Below are positions 28,202 to 36,843 of a stretch of DNA of 64,000 nucleotides, in pieces. Within the stretch, counting starts at the first letter, position 1; every line of letters starts with the position of its first letter. A program made the position numbers and the translations under genes. The notes under the pieces were generated by a model. It had not been told where the DNA came from, made no database searches, and saw only the letters and a program-made list of their open reading frames with translations. Source of the stretch: Arcicella sp038230735 (GTDB lineage: Bacteria; Bacteroidota; Bacteroidia; Cytophagales; Spirosomataceae); contig JBBRMR010000009.1 in NCBI GenBank assembly GCA_038230735.1, positions 1-64,000 of the forward strand. Direction: 5' to 3'.

Positions 28202-29113
28202 TTGGCAAACCTTTTACTACTTTTTTTGTGCTTAGTATTAGGCATCATTTTACAAAGAATCAAGGGCTTTCCCAAAGATGGCTACATGGCTCTGAACGGC
28301 TTGATTGTGAATGTATGTTTACCCGCATTAACACTTTTATACACCTCTGAAACGCACTTTAATCGGACACAAATTTTGCCCGTTTTGATGCCCTATATTT
28401 TGTTTATTGCAGCATTTTTATTTTTTAAAACCCTTGCTCCAATCCTTCATTTTGACCGCAGTACCACGGGTGCATTAACCCTCACAGCGGGAATTAGTAG
28501 TATTTCATTCGTAGGTTTTCCTATTTTCGAATTATTATATGGCAAATTAGGCTTAGAAATTGGCGTTTTGATGAGTCAGGCGGGTTCGTTTGTGGTGTGC
28601 GGAACTTTGGGTATTTTTACAGCTTCATGGTATTCATCGGAAAAAGTTTCTGGGGTGAAAATCCTAAAAAATATCTTTACATTTCCACCATTCGTAGCCT
28701 TTTGTATTGCCGTAATTATCAACATTTCAGGTTTACATTTTCCGATTTGGTCAAAAGATATTTTACAGAAAATAGGCAGTCCGTTTACTGTATTAGCCTT
28801 AATATCAGTGGGTTTACAAATAAGTTTCAAACGAGAAGATATTCAATTAAAACCATTAATATACGGGCTTTTGTATAAATTAATGATTGCCCCAGTATTG
28901 ATTTTTGTATTGTATATTCTCATTTTACAACAACATAATCCATTGGGAAAACAGTGTGTAATTGGGGCAGCATTAGGCTCCATGAATACCGCCACAATCA
29001 TTGCCGTGAACTATGGATTAAACCCTAAATTAGCCACTCAAATGGTCAGTATCAGTATTCCGTTATCGCTATTGAATGTGGCGATTTGGGCATTCGTTAT
29101 GAGTTATTGGTAA
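28202..29113 (+). CDS. AEC family transporter (auxin efflux carrier type)
   Basis: The 303-aa membrane protein has about ten hydrophobic segments in two halves (LLLLFLCLVLGIILQRIKGF; FVAFCIAVIINISG; IYGLLYKLMIAPVLIFVLYI). Conserved N and P residues lie in ALNGLIVNVCLPALTLLYTS and in the repeat-2 ISVGLQISFK and GAALGSMNTATIIAVNYG. Members export or import organic acids or related anions. Start is TTG 28202; no in-frame ATG exists close by. The dicarboxylate symporter starts 23 bp downstream, suggesting a common organic-acid role. Confidence 0.88.
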   Translation: MANLLLLFLCLVLGIILQRIKGFPKDGYMALNGLIVNVCLPALTLLYTSETHFNRTQILPVLMPYILFIAAFLFFKTLAPILHFDRSTTGALTLTAGISSISFVGFPIFELLYGKLGLEIGVLMSQAGSFVVCGTLGIFTASWYSSEKVSGVKILKNIFTFPPFVAFCIAVIINISGLHFPIWSKDILQKIGSPFTVLALISVGLQISFKREDIQLKPLIYGLLYKLMIAPVLIFVLYILILQQHNPLGKQCVIGAALGSMNTATIIAVNYGLNPKLATQMVSISIPLSLLNVAIWAFVMSYW

Positions 29114-29136
29114 AACAAATCACAATTAAAGAAATC

Positions 29137-30402
29137 ATGAAAATATTTAAAAACCTAACCTTTTGGGTACTTACTGCCATTACTTTTGGCGTTTTGTTGG
29201 GACATTTCGCTCCTGAAATTGCCCTGCAACCCATCTTAGAAAAGCCCATAAAATTCAGCCTTTATTTTTCTGATTTTGAAATAAAAACTACCCTCAGCGA
29301 ACTTCTGAGTAGTATTTTTATCAGTATCGTGAAATTATTCATCTGCCCAATCATCTTTCTAACCATCACGTTGGGCATTATTTCAATGGGAGATTTGAAA
29401 AAAGTGGGTAAAGTTGGAGCAAAGGCTTTAATTTACTTTGAAATCGTAACCACGGTTGCTCTTTTTATTGGGGTAATCATCGCCAACGTGATTCGTCCAG
29501 GCGATGGCGTGGTAACATCCGAAATCAAAGGGGGGGATATTTCAAAATACACCAAATCAGCAGATGCGTTCAGTTGGATGAAATTCTTTTTGGACAATGC
29601 TACTTTGCAAGTTCTGTTGTTGGCAATTGTAATGGGCGTGGTTTTGAGCAACTTTTCGGGCAGACAAAAGGTCGTAGATTTCTTAGCTCCCATTTCCAAA
29701 AAAATCTTTTGGGGATTGCACAAAGTCATGTATCTCGCACCCATCGGGGCATTTGGAGGGATGGCGTTTACGATTGCAAAATACGGAGTTCATACGCTTT
29801 TGCCCTTGGGAAAATTGATGGTAACGGTTTACTGCACGATGGCAGTATTCATTTTCGTAATACTTTATTTCATATTGAGAACCTACAAAATCAATCTTTG
29901 GTCTTTCCTGAAATACATTCGAGAAGAACTATTAATCGTCTTGGGAACGTCCTCTTCAGAAGCCGCTTTGCCTTCATTGATGGAGAAATTAGAGAAAATG
30001 GGCTGTTCAAAATCGGTAGTAGGTTTGGTAGTGCCAGCGGGCTATTCTTTCAACTTGGACGGCACGACAATTTACCTTTCAATGTCCATCATTTTCTTGG
30101 CTCAGGTATTCAATATTCACTTAGATTTACAACAAATACTAACCATCATCGGCATCTTGATGGTAACGTCAAAAGGGGCAGCGGGCGTAACTGGTAGCGG
30201 TTTTATCGTTTTGGCATCCACCATGACGGCAATAAAAGTAATCCCGATTGAAGGTTTAGCCTTATTGTTGGGCGTGGATAGATTTATGTCAGAAGCCAGA
30301 GCCATCACCAACTTCATCGGCAACGGAGTAGCCACAATTTGGTTAGCCAATAATGAAGGAGAATTTGACAGAGAGAAGATGGAGGCGGCTTTTGAGGGGT
30401 GA
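29137..30402 (+). CDS. Dicarboxylate/amino acid:cation symporter (DAACS)
   Basis: The 421-aa product (start ATG 29137, MKIFKNLTFWVL) has the GltP/DctA fold. Hallmarks are the serine-rich reentrant loop LGTSSSEAALPSLMEKL, the substrate and cation site VPAGYSFNLDGTTIYLSMS, and the second loop GAAGVTGSGFIVLAST followed by DRFMSEARAITNFIGNGVA. It couples Na+ or H+ to uptake of glutamate, aspartate or C4-dicarboxylates. Whether it prefers malate could matter, since malic enzyme lies 2.1 kb downstream. Confidence 0.94.
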   Translation: MKIFKNLTFWVLTAITFGVLLGHFAPEIALQPILEKPIKFSLYFSDFEIKTTLSELLSSIFISIVKLFICPIIFLTITLGIISMGDLKKVGKVGAKALIYFEIVTTVALFIGVIIANVIRPGDGVVTSEIKGGDISKYTKSADAFSWMKFFLDNATLQVLLLAIVMGVVLSNFSGRQKVVDFLAPISKKIFWGLHKVMYLAPIGAFGGMAFTIAKYGVHTLLPLGKLMVTVYCTMAVFIFVILYFILRTYKINLWSFLKYIREELLIVLGTSSSEAALPSLMEKLEKMGCSKSVVGLVVPAGYSFNLDGTTIYLSMSIIFLAQVFNIHLDLQQILTIIGILMVTSKGAAGVTGSGFIVLASTMTAIKVIPIEGLALLLGVDRFMSEARAITNFIGNGVATIWLANNEGEFDREKMEAAFEG

Positions 30403-30409
30403 TTTTTTT

Positions 30410-30417
30410 TATATTTG
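30410..30417 (+). promoter_or_regulatory. Bacteroidota -7 promoter box TATATTTG
   Basis: TATATTTG begins seven bases after the symporter stop and 50 bases before ATG 30468. Confidence 0.5.
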
Positions 30418-30467
30418 TTGATCAAAGCAAAAATAATACGACTATATTAAATTTAAAACTCCCTAAA

Positions 30468-30983
30468 ATGAACTCAACTATGAACTTGAATATTCTTAAA
30501 GTATATTGGCAAGGTCCATTTAGTATTGAGGATGCTATCGGAGAATTTGGAGATAATGTTACAGATTATGGTTTTTACCAAATTTATGGAACTCATAACG
30601 TAAATGGAGCAGACAACTTACTTTACATAGGTAAAAGTCAAAATAATATTCTGAAATATAGATTTGAATCTCATAAAAAAAACTGGATTGATGATGAACC
30701 CTCTCAAATTACCGTCTATGTAGGCAGGTTTTTTGATGATGATAAACCCGAAGATAAAACATGGGATGAATATATAGATGCTTGTGAAAAAATGCTCATA
30801 TATCATTGTCAGCCAAGTTATAATGTCAGAGAAAAATACATAAAACCTTCATTTTTAGAGAAGGAATATATAATTTTAAACATCGGTAGAAGACATAAAT
30901 TGCCCGCCGAAATATCGACTTTCTATTTCAAAGCTACCGAAACATTCAACCACGAAAAATTTTGGAAATATGAGACTCAATGA
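30468..30983 (+). CDS. GIY-YIG-like domain protein
   Basis: The 171-aa product (MNSTMNLNILKVYWQGPFSI) contains a GIY-YIG-like core: GFYQIYG, then LLYIGKSQNNILKYRFESHK, with a later acidic Glu in CEKMLIYHCQPSYNVREKY. The fold is that of small endonucleases. Two loops are unusual, including an inserted THNVNGADN stretch between the two strands, and it is not a UvrC or homing endonuclease. It overlaps the next small gene by 14 bases, so the two are probably co-translated. Function unknown. Confidence 0.7.
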   Translation: MNSTMNLNILKVYWQGPFSIEDAIGEFGDNVTDYGFYQIYGTHNVNGADNLLYIGKSQNNILKYRFESHKKNWIDDEPSQITVYVGRFFDDDKPEDKTWDEYIDACEKMLIYHCQPSYNVREKYIKPSFLEKEYIILNIGRRHKLPAEISTFYFKATETFNHEKFWKYETQ

Positions 30984-31221
30984 AGAAAATTACTTGGAAG
31001 AAATCCTAATAAATGGCAAAGGTCATATTTATTTTCCTGAAAATCAGAAGGTTGCTTTCACCGATAAAAATAACGAAAAGATATATTTATCTATGATGTC
31101 TCTTTTAGGAGAAAATCAGAATATTGACATTCTTACCGTTAGTCAAAGGCTCAAAAAACAAGGATTATTAGATAAAATTGGAGGTTTGAAATATTTGGCA
31201 AGTTTGGTAATACAGTCTTAA
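30970..31221 (+). CDS. Small protein resembling the DnaB helicase N-terminal domain
   Basis: The 83-aa product overlaps the GIY-YIG-like gene by 14 bases. Its C-terminal half, DILTVSQRLKKQGLLDKIGG followed by LKYLASL, matches the DnaB N-terminal helical domain (typical pattern DLLTVxxxLxxxGxLxxIGGxxYLAxL). The helicase motor is absent, and no downstream frame continues it before the palindromic element. It may be a remnant of a helicase gene or a stand-alone adaptor that binds DnaB or primase. Confidence 0.6.
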   Translation: MRLNEENYLEEILINGKGHIYFPENQKVAFTDKNNEKIYLSMMSLLGENQNIDILTVSQRLKKQGLLDKIGGLKYLASLVIQS

Positions 31222-31253
31222 TCGGTATTATCTGCGTCTTTATAACGAGTCCT

Positions 31254-31419
31254 TAGATTATTAACCTCGGAGAGGTTTAACATTTGTAGAAGAAGTTGAT
31301 GTTGAGCGATTTAGGGCTTCGGAGAAGCCTAACATTAATTTAAGGTTTGGCTTCTCCGAAGCCTTGAAATTATCCCCTTATTAATTGCTACAAATGTTAA
31401 ACCTCTCCGAGGTAATCTA
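31254..31419. repeat. Nested palindromic element, TCGGAGA family
   Basis: Outer arms 31264-31289 and 31388-31413 are a perfect 26-bp inverted repeat beginning ACCTCGGAGAGGT. Inner arms 31315-31330 (GGCTTCGGAGAAGCCT) and 31349-31364 are a second inverted repeat. Each arm is itself a small hairpin with core TCGGAGA. No ORF is present. It follows the DnaB-N-like gene and could terminate it, but is far more elaborate than a terminator. Confidence 0.85.
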
Positions 31420-31491
31420 TTAACCTAACAGCTATGACCGCTACCTCATTATATAAAATTCCCTTTCACCCTTAACCTTTTGACCTCTCCC

Positions 31492-32361
31492 ATGCAAACC
31501 CTCAAAAACCAAACCCTCACCATAAAAATAAACCCCAAAGGTGCAGAACTAATCAGCGTTTTCAGTAAAGAGACTCAAACTGAATATATATGGTCGGCGG
31601 ATGCTAATTTTTGGGGGAAATCATCACCCATTTTGTTTCCCATTGTGGGTGCTTTAAAGGATAATTTGTATCGTTTTGAAGGTCAGGAATACCATTTACC
31701 TCGTCACGGATTCGCACGTGAGTGTGAGTTTACGATGGAAAACGTCAATGATGAAAGCGTAACATTTCTCCTTATCCACAATGAAGAAAGCCTAAAAGTT
31801 TATCCCTTCGCTTTTGAATTTCGTTTGAAATATGAGCTTCACGAAAACCGTCTTTCAGTAACGTATTCCGTGAAAAATATGGACGATAAAGAAATGTACT
31901 TTTCCGTAGGTGGGCATCCCGCTTTTGCCCTGCCTTTATCGCCAAATACTGATTATGAGGACTATTATTTGGAGTTCAATAAAACCGAAAATTTCCAACG
32001 CTGGGGCTTGGTTGAAGGAGGATTAATAGCCAGTAATTCCACAGATTTCTTGCTCAATACCAACCGTTTAGCCCTCACAAAAGAGTTATTTTATGAGGAT
32101 GCTATCGTGTTTAAAAACCTTCAATCGACTGAGGTGATTTTAAAATCTGACAAAACAAATCGTCAATTAAAATTCGATTTCAGAGGTTTTCCTTATCTGG
32201 GTATTTGGGCGGCAAAAGATGCCAATCTTGTGTGTATTGAGCCGTGGTGTGGCATTGCCGATAGCGAAAATCATAATCAAAATTTAACTGAAAAAGAGGG
32301 AATTATCACATTGGGAATTGATGAGATCTTTGAACAAACTTGGAGCATTGAAGTGGATTAA
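31492..32361 (+). CDS. Aldose 1-epimerase family protein
   Basis: The 289-aa product (start ATG 31492, MQTLKNQTLTIKINPKGAEL) is a galactose-mutarotase-like beta-sandwich. Conserved points are FPIVGALKDN, LPRHGFARECEF, the His of GGHPAFALPL and the C-terminal Glu of LVCIEPWCGIADSENH. It interconverts sugar anomers; the LacX-type members act on unknown hexoses. An inverted repeat of GCGTCTTT units follows. Confidence 0.9.
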   Translation: MQTLKNQTLTIKINPKGAELISVFSKETQTEYIWSADANFWGKSSPILFPIVGALKDNLYRFEGQEYHLPRHGFARECEFTMENVNDESVTFLLIHNEESLKVYPFAFEFRLKYELHENRLSVTYSVKNMDDKEMYFSVGGHPAFALPLSPNTDYEDYYLEFNKTENFQRWGLVEGGLIASNSTDFLLNTNRLALTKELFYEDAIVFKNLQSTEVILKSDKTNRQLKFDFRGFPYLGIWAAKDANLVCIEPWCGIADSENHNQNLTEKEGIITLGIDEIFEQTWSIEVD

Positions 32362-32367
32362 GATTTC

Positions 32368-32438
32368 AATTTACCGCAAAGACGTGAAAAACGCAACAAG
32401 AGAAAACATAGCGTCTTTTTGCGTCTTTACGGTAAATT
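32368..32438. repeat. Intergenic inverted repeat of GCGTCTTT-type units
   Basis: AATTTACCGCAAAGACG at 32368-32384 pairs with CGTCTTTACGGTAAATT at 32422-32438 with one mismatch. The right arm is preceded by a tandem GCGTCTTTTT unit. It may terminate the epimerase gene. Confidence 0.75.
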
Positions 32439-32455
32439 CATATAAATTATTGTGG

Positions 32456-32463
32456 TATCTTTG
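32456..32463 (+). promoter_or_regulatory. Bacteroidota -7 promoter box TATCTTTG of maeB
   Basis: TATCTTTG lies 53 bases upstream of ATG 32517. Confidence 0.55.
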
Positions 32464-32516
32464 AAGACAATTTCTGTATTAAATAAAACCACCCATCAAT
32501 TCCTAATTAGGATACC

Positions 32517-34802
32517 ATGGGATCAATTATGAGTCAAAAACCAATCCGAAAACAAGATGCTTTGGACTACCATTCCAAAGGTCGTCCAGGTAAAATTGCG
32601 GTCATTTCGACCAAAGAAACTGAAAGCCAAAGAGACCTCTCTCTTGCCTATTCCCCAGGCGTTGCCGAACCTTGTTTGGAAATCGCTGCCAATCCCGAAG
32701 ACGTTTATAAATACACTGCCAAGGGCAATTTAGTGGCGGTTATTTCCAATGGAACCGCCGTTTTGGGCTTGGGAAATATCGGGGCGGCAGCCTCGAAACC
32801 CGTTATGGAAGGCAAGGCAGTTTTGTTCAAAATCTTTGCCGATATTGACGTTTTCGACATTGAACTCAACACCGAAGACCCCGAAGAAATTATCCGAACT
32901 GTCAAGATTTTAGAACCCACTTTTGGGGGCGTAAACTTAGAGGATATTAAATCGCCCGAATGTTTTGAGATTGAGGAACGCCTCCGCAAAGAGTTGAATA
33001 TCCCCATCATGCACGATGACCAACACGGAACCGCCATCATTTCGGGGGCTGCTTTGTTGAATGCATTAGAAATTGTAAACAAAGACATCGCAACTTGCCG
33101 TTTCGTGATTTCGGGTGCGGGTGCGGCGGCTCTTTCTTGCGTGAAATTATACCAATTATTAGGGGCAAAAACTGAGAATATTTTGATGTTCGATAAGGAC
33201 GGATTAGTCTCCGTTCAACGAGCAGATTTGAACAAATACGTTCAACCTTTTGCTACGCAACGCACTGATATTCATAGCCTTAGCGATGCAATGGTGGGGG
33301 CGGATGTATTTTTAGGATTATCAGTTGGTAATATCGTTTCGCAAGACATGATTAAGGCAATGGCAACTGATGCAATCGTTTTTGCGATGGCAAATCCAAC
33401 CCCCGAAATCTCTTACGAAGATGCCGTTGCCGCCCGTGAAGATATTATTATGGCAACGGGTCGTTCCGATTTTCCCAATCAGGTAAACAACGTTTTGGGC
33501 TTCCCGTACATATTTAGGGGTGCGTTGGACGTGCGAGCCACCGAGATTGACGAAAATATGAAAATGGCAGCCGCCAAAGCCCTGGCAGAGTTAGCAAAAA
33601 AGCCCGTTCCCGACATCGTGAATTTGGCGTATAACGAAAAAAATCTTTCGTTTGGTAGAACGTATATCATCCCAAAACCCGTTGACCCTCGCCTAATTAC
33701 CACCGTTGCCCCCGCCGTTGCCCGTGCCGCCATGGAGTCTGGTTTAGCTCAAAAACCGATTTTGGATTGGGATGCTTATGAGTTGGAACTGAGCAAACGT
33801 TTGGGCTTAGATAATCAATTAACCAAGTACATCATCAACCGTGCGAAGCGAAATCCTAAACGAGTAGTTTTTGCCGATGCGGAGAATTTGAAGGTTTTGA
33901 AAGCTGTTCAACAGTCGAAAGATGAAGGAATCTGTGAGCCAATTTTATTGGGCGATGCCGTAAAAATTAGAAACATTATTAGAACTAATAATCTGGAAAT
34001 CAATGATATAGAAATAATTGATACTCGTGCCAATGAAACGGCAGAACGCTTGCGACAATACGGAGATTTATTTTTCGAGAAAAGAAAACGTCGTGGTTAT
34101 AATCAATACGAAGCCCACAAACAGATGCAAGTTCGTAGTTATTTTGCCTCCATGATGGTAGAAACTGGCGATGCCGACTGTGTAATTTCGGGTTTGACTC
34201 GTAATTATCCCGATGCCATTCGCCCTGCTTTGCAAATTATTGGTCGTGAAGATGGCGTGAAAAAAGTGGCGGGAATGTACATTCTTTTGACGAAAAAAGG
34301 TCCTGTGTTTTTCTCCGATACAACGGTAAATTTCAACCCAACGGTAGAAGATATTGTGGAAATTACGGAGCTAACCGCCAAAGCCGTTGAACAATTTAAC
34401 CTAAAACCAAGAATTGCCCTTTTGACGTATTCAAACTTTGGAACCGCCGATGGCGATGATGCCGTGAAGATGCGTGAGGCAACGGCAATTTTGCAGAAAA
34501 AACACCCCGAAATGATTGTAGAAGGTGAAATGCAAGCCCACTTAGCCTTCGATAATGAGTTGATTAAGGAAAATTATCCCTTTTCAAAATTAGCAGAAGA
34601 AGGAGCCAATACGCTCATCTTCCCAAATTTATCTGCCGCCAATATTGCCTATAATTTATTAAAAGAAACCTCCGATATTGAATACATCGGACCGATATTA
34701 TTGGGTCTTCGCAAACCCGTACACGTATTGCAATTAGGGTCATCCGTCCGTGAGATTGTGAATATGGTAGCGATTGCGGTTGTGGAGGCACAGGGGAAGT
34801 GA
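32517..34802 (+). CDS. maeB: NADP-dependent malic enzyme with phosphotransacetylase-like domain
   Basis: The 761-aa product decarboxylates malate to pyruvate with NADP+. The N-terminal malic enzyme domain has SLAYSPGVAEPCLEIA, the metal site in MHDDQHGTAIISGAALLNAL and the Rossmann loop FVISGAGAAALSC. The C-terminal 330 residues resemble phosphate acetyltransferase and are usually regulatory in MaeB proteins (binding acetyl-CoA) rather than catalytic. An alternative ATG at 32529 (MSQKPIRKQDALDYHSKGRP) is equally good. Confidence 0.96.
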   Translation: MGSIMSQKPIRKQDALDYHSKGRPGKIAVISTKETESQRDLSLAYSPGVAEPCLEIAANPEDVYKYTAKGNLVAVISNGTAVLGLGNIGAAASKPVMEGKAVLFKIFADIDVFDIELNTEDPEEIIRTVKILEPTFGGVNLEDIKSPECFEIEERLRKELNIPIMHDDQHGTAIISGAALLNALEIVNKDIATCRFVISGAGAAALSCVKLYQLLGAKTENILMFDKDGLVSVQRADLNKYVQPFATQRTDIHSLSDAMVGADVFLGLSVGNIVSQDMIKAMATDAIVFAMANPTPEISYEDAVAAREDIIMATGRSDFPNQVNNVLGFPYIFRGALDVRATEIDENMKMAAAKALAELAKKPVPDIVNLAYNEKNLSFGRTYIIPKPVDPRLITTVAPAVARAAMESGLAQKPILDWDAYELELSKRLGLDNQLTKYIINRAKRNPKRVVFADAENLKVLKAVQQSKDEGICEPILLGDAVKIRNIIRTNNLEINDIEIIDTRANETAERLRQYGDLFFEKRKRRGYNQYEAHKQMQVRSYFASMMVETGDADCVISGLTRNYPDAIRPALQIIGREDGVKKVAGMYILLTKKGPVFFSDTTVNFNPTVEDIVEITELTAKAVEQFNLKPRIALLTYSNFGTADGDDAVKMREATAILQKKHPEMIVEGEMQAHLAFDNELIKENYPFSKLAEEGANTLIFPNLSAANIAYNLLKETSDIEYIGPILLGLRKPVHVLQLGSSVREIVNMVAIAVVEAQGK

Positions 34803-34810
34803 TATGGGTT

Positions 34811-34920
34811 TTAGTAGCTCGCATCTTGCGAGTTACGTCTATTGACAGGATTCCAGCCTATATTTGAAATTAGGTTGGGAGCCTGTTAATAGTTATCACT
34901 GGCAAAATGCGAGTAATTGA
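34811..34920. repeat. Nested palindromic element, GCTCGCATCTTGCGAG type
   Basis: CTCGCATCTTGCGAG at 34818-34832 is a palindrome whose degenerate inverted partner CTGGCAAAATGCGAG lies at 34899-34913. Between them CAGGATTCCAGCCTA (34846-34860) pairs with TAGGTTGGGAGCCTG (34871-34885). The outer-plus-inner layout copies the element at 31254-31419 with unrelated sequence. It fills the gap between the convergent maeB and Uma2 genes. Confidence 0.7.
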
Positions 34921-34937
34921 TGGGGATTTCAAATCCT

Positions 34938-35522
34938 CTACCCCAACACCCTCAAATCCAACAAAAATCCATTCAAAATTTCCTCCCCATTTAGTTTATT
35001 TTCAAAACCATAAATCGTCTCAACGGCTTGGTTTGGGCGATAGATAAATGCCTTTTTGTCGTATGGATTAATTAACCAAGCTAATTTACAGCCGTTTGCC
35101 ATCCATTCATCGGTCATTTTGCTTTTGACATCGGTTTCATTATCGGTAATTGACATCAATTCAATGACAAAATCAGGACAAATCGGTGGAAATTTCTCTT
35201 GTTCTGAATCTGAAAGCATATTCCAACGCTCATTAGAAACCCAAGCCACATCAGGCGAACGCACAGCAGAACTTGGCAAACGAAAGGCTGTTGAGGAATC
35301 AAAAACGAGTCCCGATTCTAAAATTTCATTCCAAATTACGAGCCTTGCATTTAATTTAGAATTTAAGTACCCAGTTTTTCCTCCTGTATTTGGCATGACG
35401 ATAATATTTCCGATTGAATCCCTTTCAAATTTTAGATTGTCATTTTGCAGACAGAAATCATAAAATTCATCGTCATCAAAGCGAAATTTTCGATAATGCA
35501 ACTCAAATGGAACTTCTAACAT
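34938..35522 (-). CDS. Uma2 family (DUF820) putative restriction-fold nuclease, copy 1
   Basis: The 194-aa protein has the PD-(D/E)xK-like core of the Uma2 family: VRSPDVAWVSNERWN (Asp), PDFVIELMSITDNE (the ExK-type Glu) and WMANGCKLAWLINPYDKKAFIYRP. Such genes are abundant in cyanobacteria and Cytophagales, often in many scattered copies; activity is unproven. Two further copies lie at 49525 and 52189, of quite different sequence. Confidence 0.88.
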   Translation of the reverse strand: MLEVPFELHYRKFRFDDDEFYDFCLQNDNLKFERDSIGNIIVMPNTGGKTGYLNSKLNARLVIWNEILESGLVFDSSTAFRLPSSAVRSPDVAWVSNERWNMLSDSEQEKFPPICPDFVIELMSITDNETDVKSKMTDEWMANGCKLAWLINPYDKKAFIYRPNQAVETIYGFENKLNGEEILNGFLLDLRVLG

Positions 35523-35593
35523 AATTGTCTATTTTTTCTACTAATTTAAAGGATATTTACTGAAAAATAAAAAGCGAACAATAAAACCTAAAA

Positions 35594-36619
35594 ATGCTCC
35601 TAATAAACGACTCAAATTCCCCCAACCAAACCCTTGACGAAAGTAAATTAAACTTCAGTTTTCAAAGATACTTTTTCAATGAAAAGGAACATTTACAAAA
35701 TCAAGGTGGAGAACGTCTATTAACTTTTTACTGGCAAAATACTGATAATCAATCCATTGAAGCTCGATTTTCGGTGATTATTCAAAATGGAATGGTATAT
35801 AGTCCGTTGCGGGCAACCTTTGGGGGAATTGAATTTAGTGAGGAGATTTCAAAAGAGAAATTATTGGAATTCTTGACGCTAATCGTATCACAGGCTTTAG
35901 CCTGTACTTCTCCCTCCACAAAACATCCAAATATTTCTCCCACTATAAAACAGGCTAAAGCCTGTGGTACAATTATCATTAATTCTTACCCCGAAGGATA
36001 CCTCCCTCCCACTCAAATCCAAAAGCTGGAAAATTGCCTTTTCAAATTGGGCTTTGAAATAAGTGTTATTGAACAGAATTATGACATTACGATTACTAAA
36101 AAGTCATTCTACGAAACCATCACCTCAATCCGTACGAAGCAATTATTAAGAAAAGCTATCAAAAAAGGTTTTGTATTTCAAGAGATTTTAAACCCAAATT
36201 TTCCAGAAATTCATGCCTTTATTGCTCATTCACGAGAACGTAAAAATCGCCCAATGACGATGAATTTGGAGCAATTTGAAAATCATTTTACCTTATTTTT
36301 CAAAAACTTTCAAATCTTTTCTGTTACCGATTTTGGGCAAATAATTGCCGTGGGTGTTACCATCAAAATCAATGAGAAAATTGTTTATACTTTCTATCTC
36401 GCCGATGATGAAGAATACTTGAAAAATAGCCCCACAATATTCTTATTATCAGGAATTTATGAATATTTCCAATATCAAGATTACACAATCTTAGATTTAG
36501 GAATTGCCACTGCTAATGGTATTTTAAATGAAGGATTAGCCAATTTTAAACGAAACATAGGAGGAAAACTATTCCTTAAAAAAACTTATGTCAAGCATTT
36601 TGAAACGCTTTTAAATTAG
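35594..36619 (+). CDS. GNAT/FemAB-like acetyltransferase with an in-frame palindromic insertion
   Basis: The 341-aa product has an N-terminal domain of unknown type and a C-terminal acyltransferase-like region (GQIIAVGVTIKINEKIVYTF; FLLSGIYEYFQYQDYTILDL; LANFKRNIGGKLFLKKTY), the order seen in Acetyltransf_6/FemAB proteins. At residues about 99-126 a stretch reading SQALACT...QAKACGT is encoded by a palindromic repeat (35889-35966) and splits an otherwise smooth sequence. The gene stays open, so the insert is tolerated. Substrate unknown. It is the host gene to the left of the mobile element. Confidence 0.72.
   Translation: MLLINDSNSPNQTLDESKLNFSFQRYFFNEKEHLQNQGGERLLTFYWQNTDNQSIEARFSVIIQNGMVYSPLRATFGGIEFSEEISKEKLLEFLTLIVSQALACTSPSTKHPNISPTIKQAKACGTIIINSYPEGYLPPTQIQKLENCLFKLGFEISVIEQNYDITITKKSFYETITSIRTKQLLRKAIKKGFVFQEILNPNFPEIHAFIAHSRERKNRPMTMNLEQFENHFTLFFKNFQIFSVTDFGQIIAVGVTIKINEKIVYTFYLADDEEYLKNSPTIFLLSGIYEYFQYQDYTILDLGIATANGILNEGLANFKRNIGGKLFLKKTYVKHFETLLN
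35889..35966. repeat. Palindromic element inserted in frame in a coding sequence
   Basis: CACAGGCTTTAGCCTGT at 35889-35905 and ACAGGCTAAAGCCTGTG at 35950-35966 are a perfect 17-bp inverted repeat, and each copy is itself a palindrome (ACAGGCT/AGCCTGT). The 44-base loop is open in the gene's frame. The architecture resembles the Rickettsia palindromic elements found in proteins. Confidence 0.85.
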
Positions 36620-36754
36620 GCATTCAAAAATAATAATAAAAAAATGTAAAGCCTCCGTGACTTTCAAAAGGAATTATCGTTACACTAATAAGAAATACAT
36701 TTTTTGTTTCGAGAGGAACATGAAATTATATTTTGGTGTGTTAGTGATATTTTT

Positions 36755-36787
36755 AGGCGAACCTTCATGAGGCTCGCCTATTTTGTT
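36755..36787 (+). terminator. Left copy of the terminator hairpin, attL of the mobile element
   Basis: AGGCGAACC and GGCTCGCCT form a stem around TTCATGA, followed by ATTTTGTT. It would terminate the GNAT gene. Bases 36762-36787 are identical to 43975-44000, the right boundary of the element. Confidence 0.8.
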
Positions 36788-36821
36788 GATAATCAGTTAG
36801 TTATGTAATTTTTAGTTAGTT

Positions 36822-36843
36822 AGTAACAAAATAGTAACAAAAT
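36822..36843 (+). repeat. Paired AGTAACAAAA direct repeats near the left att site
   Basis: AGTAACAAAAT occurs twice back to back at 36822-36832 and 36833-36843. The core GTAACAAA also occurs twice near the right att site (43840-43847 and 43852-43859). Candidate arm-type integrase binding sites. Confidence 0.5.

Noticed and set aside
29574..30197. Plus-strand ORF of 207 codons inside the symporter gene
   Set aside because: It is a different frame of the well-supported symporter and its product looks random (rich in S, R, F, H).
31254..31419. Nested palindrome as a simple terminator
   Set aside because: The arms are far longer than needed and duplicated at two levels, and there is no clear T tract after the outer stem.
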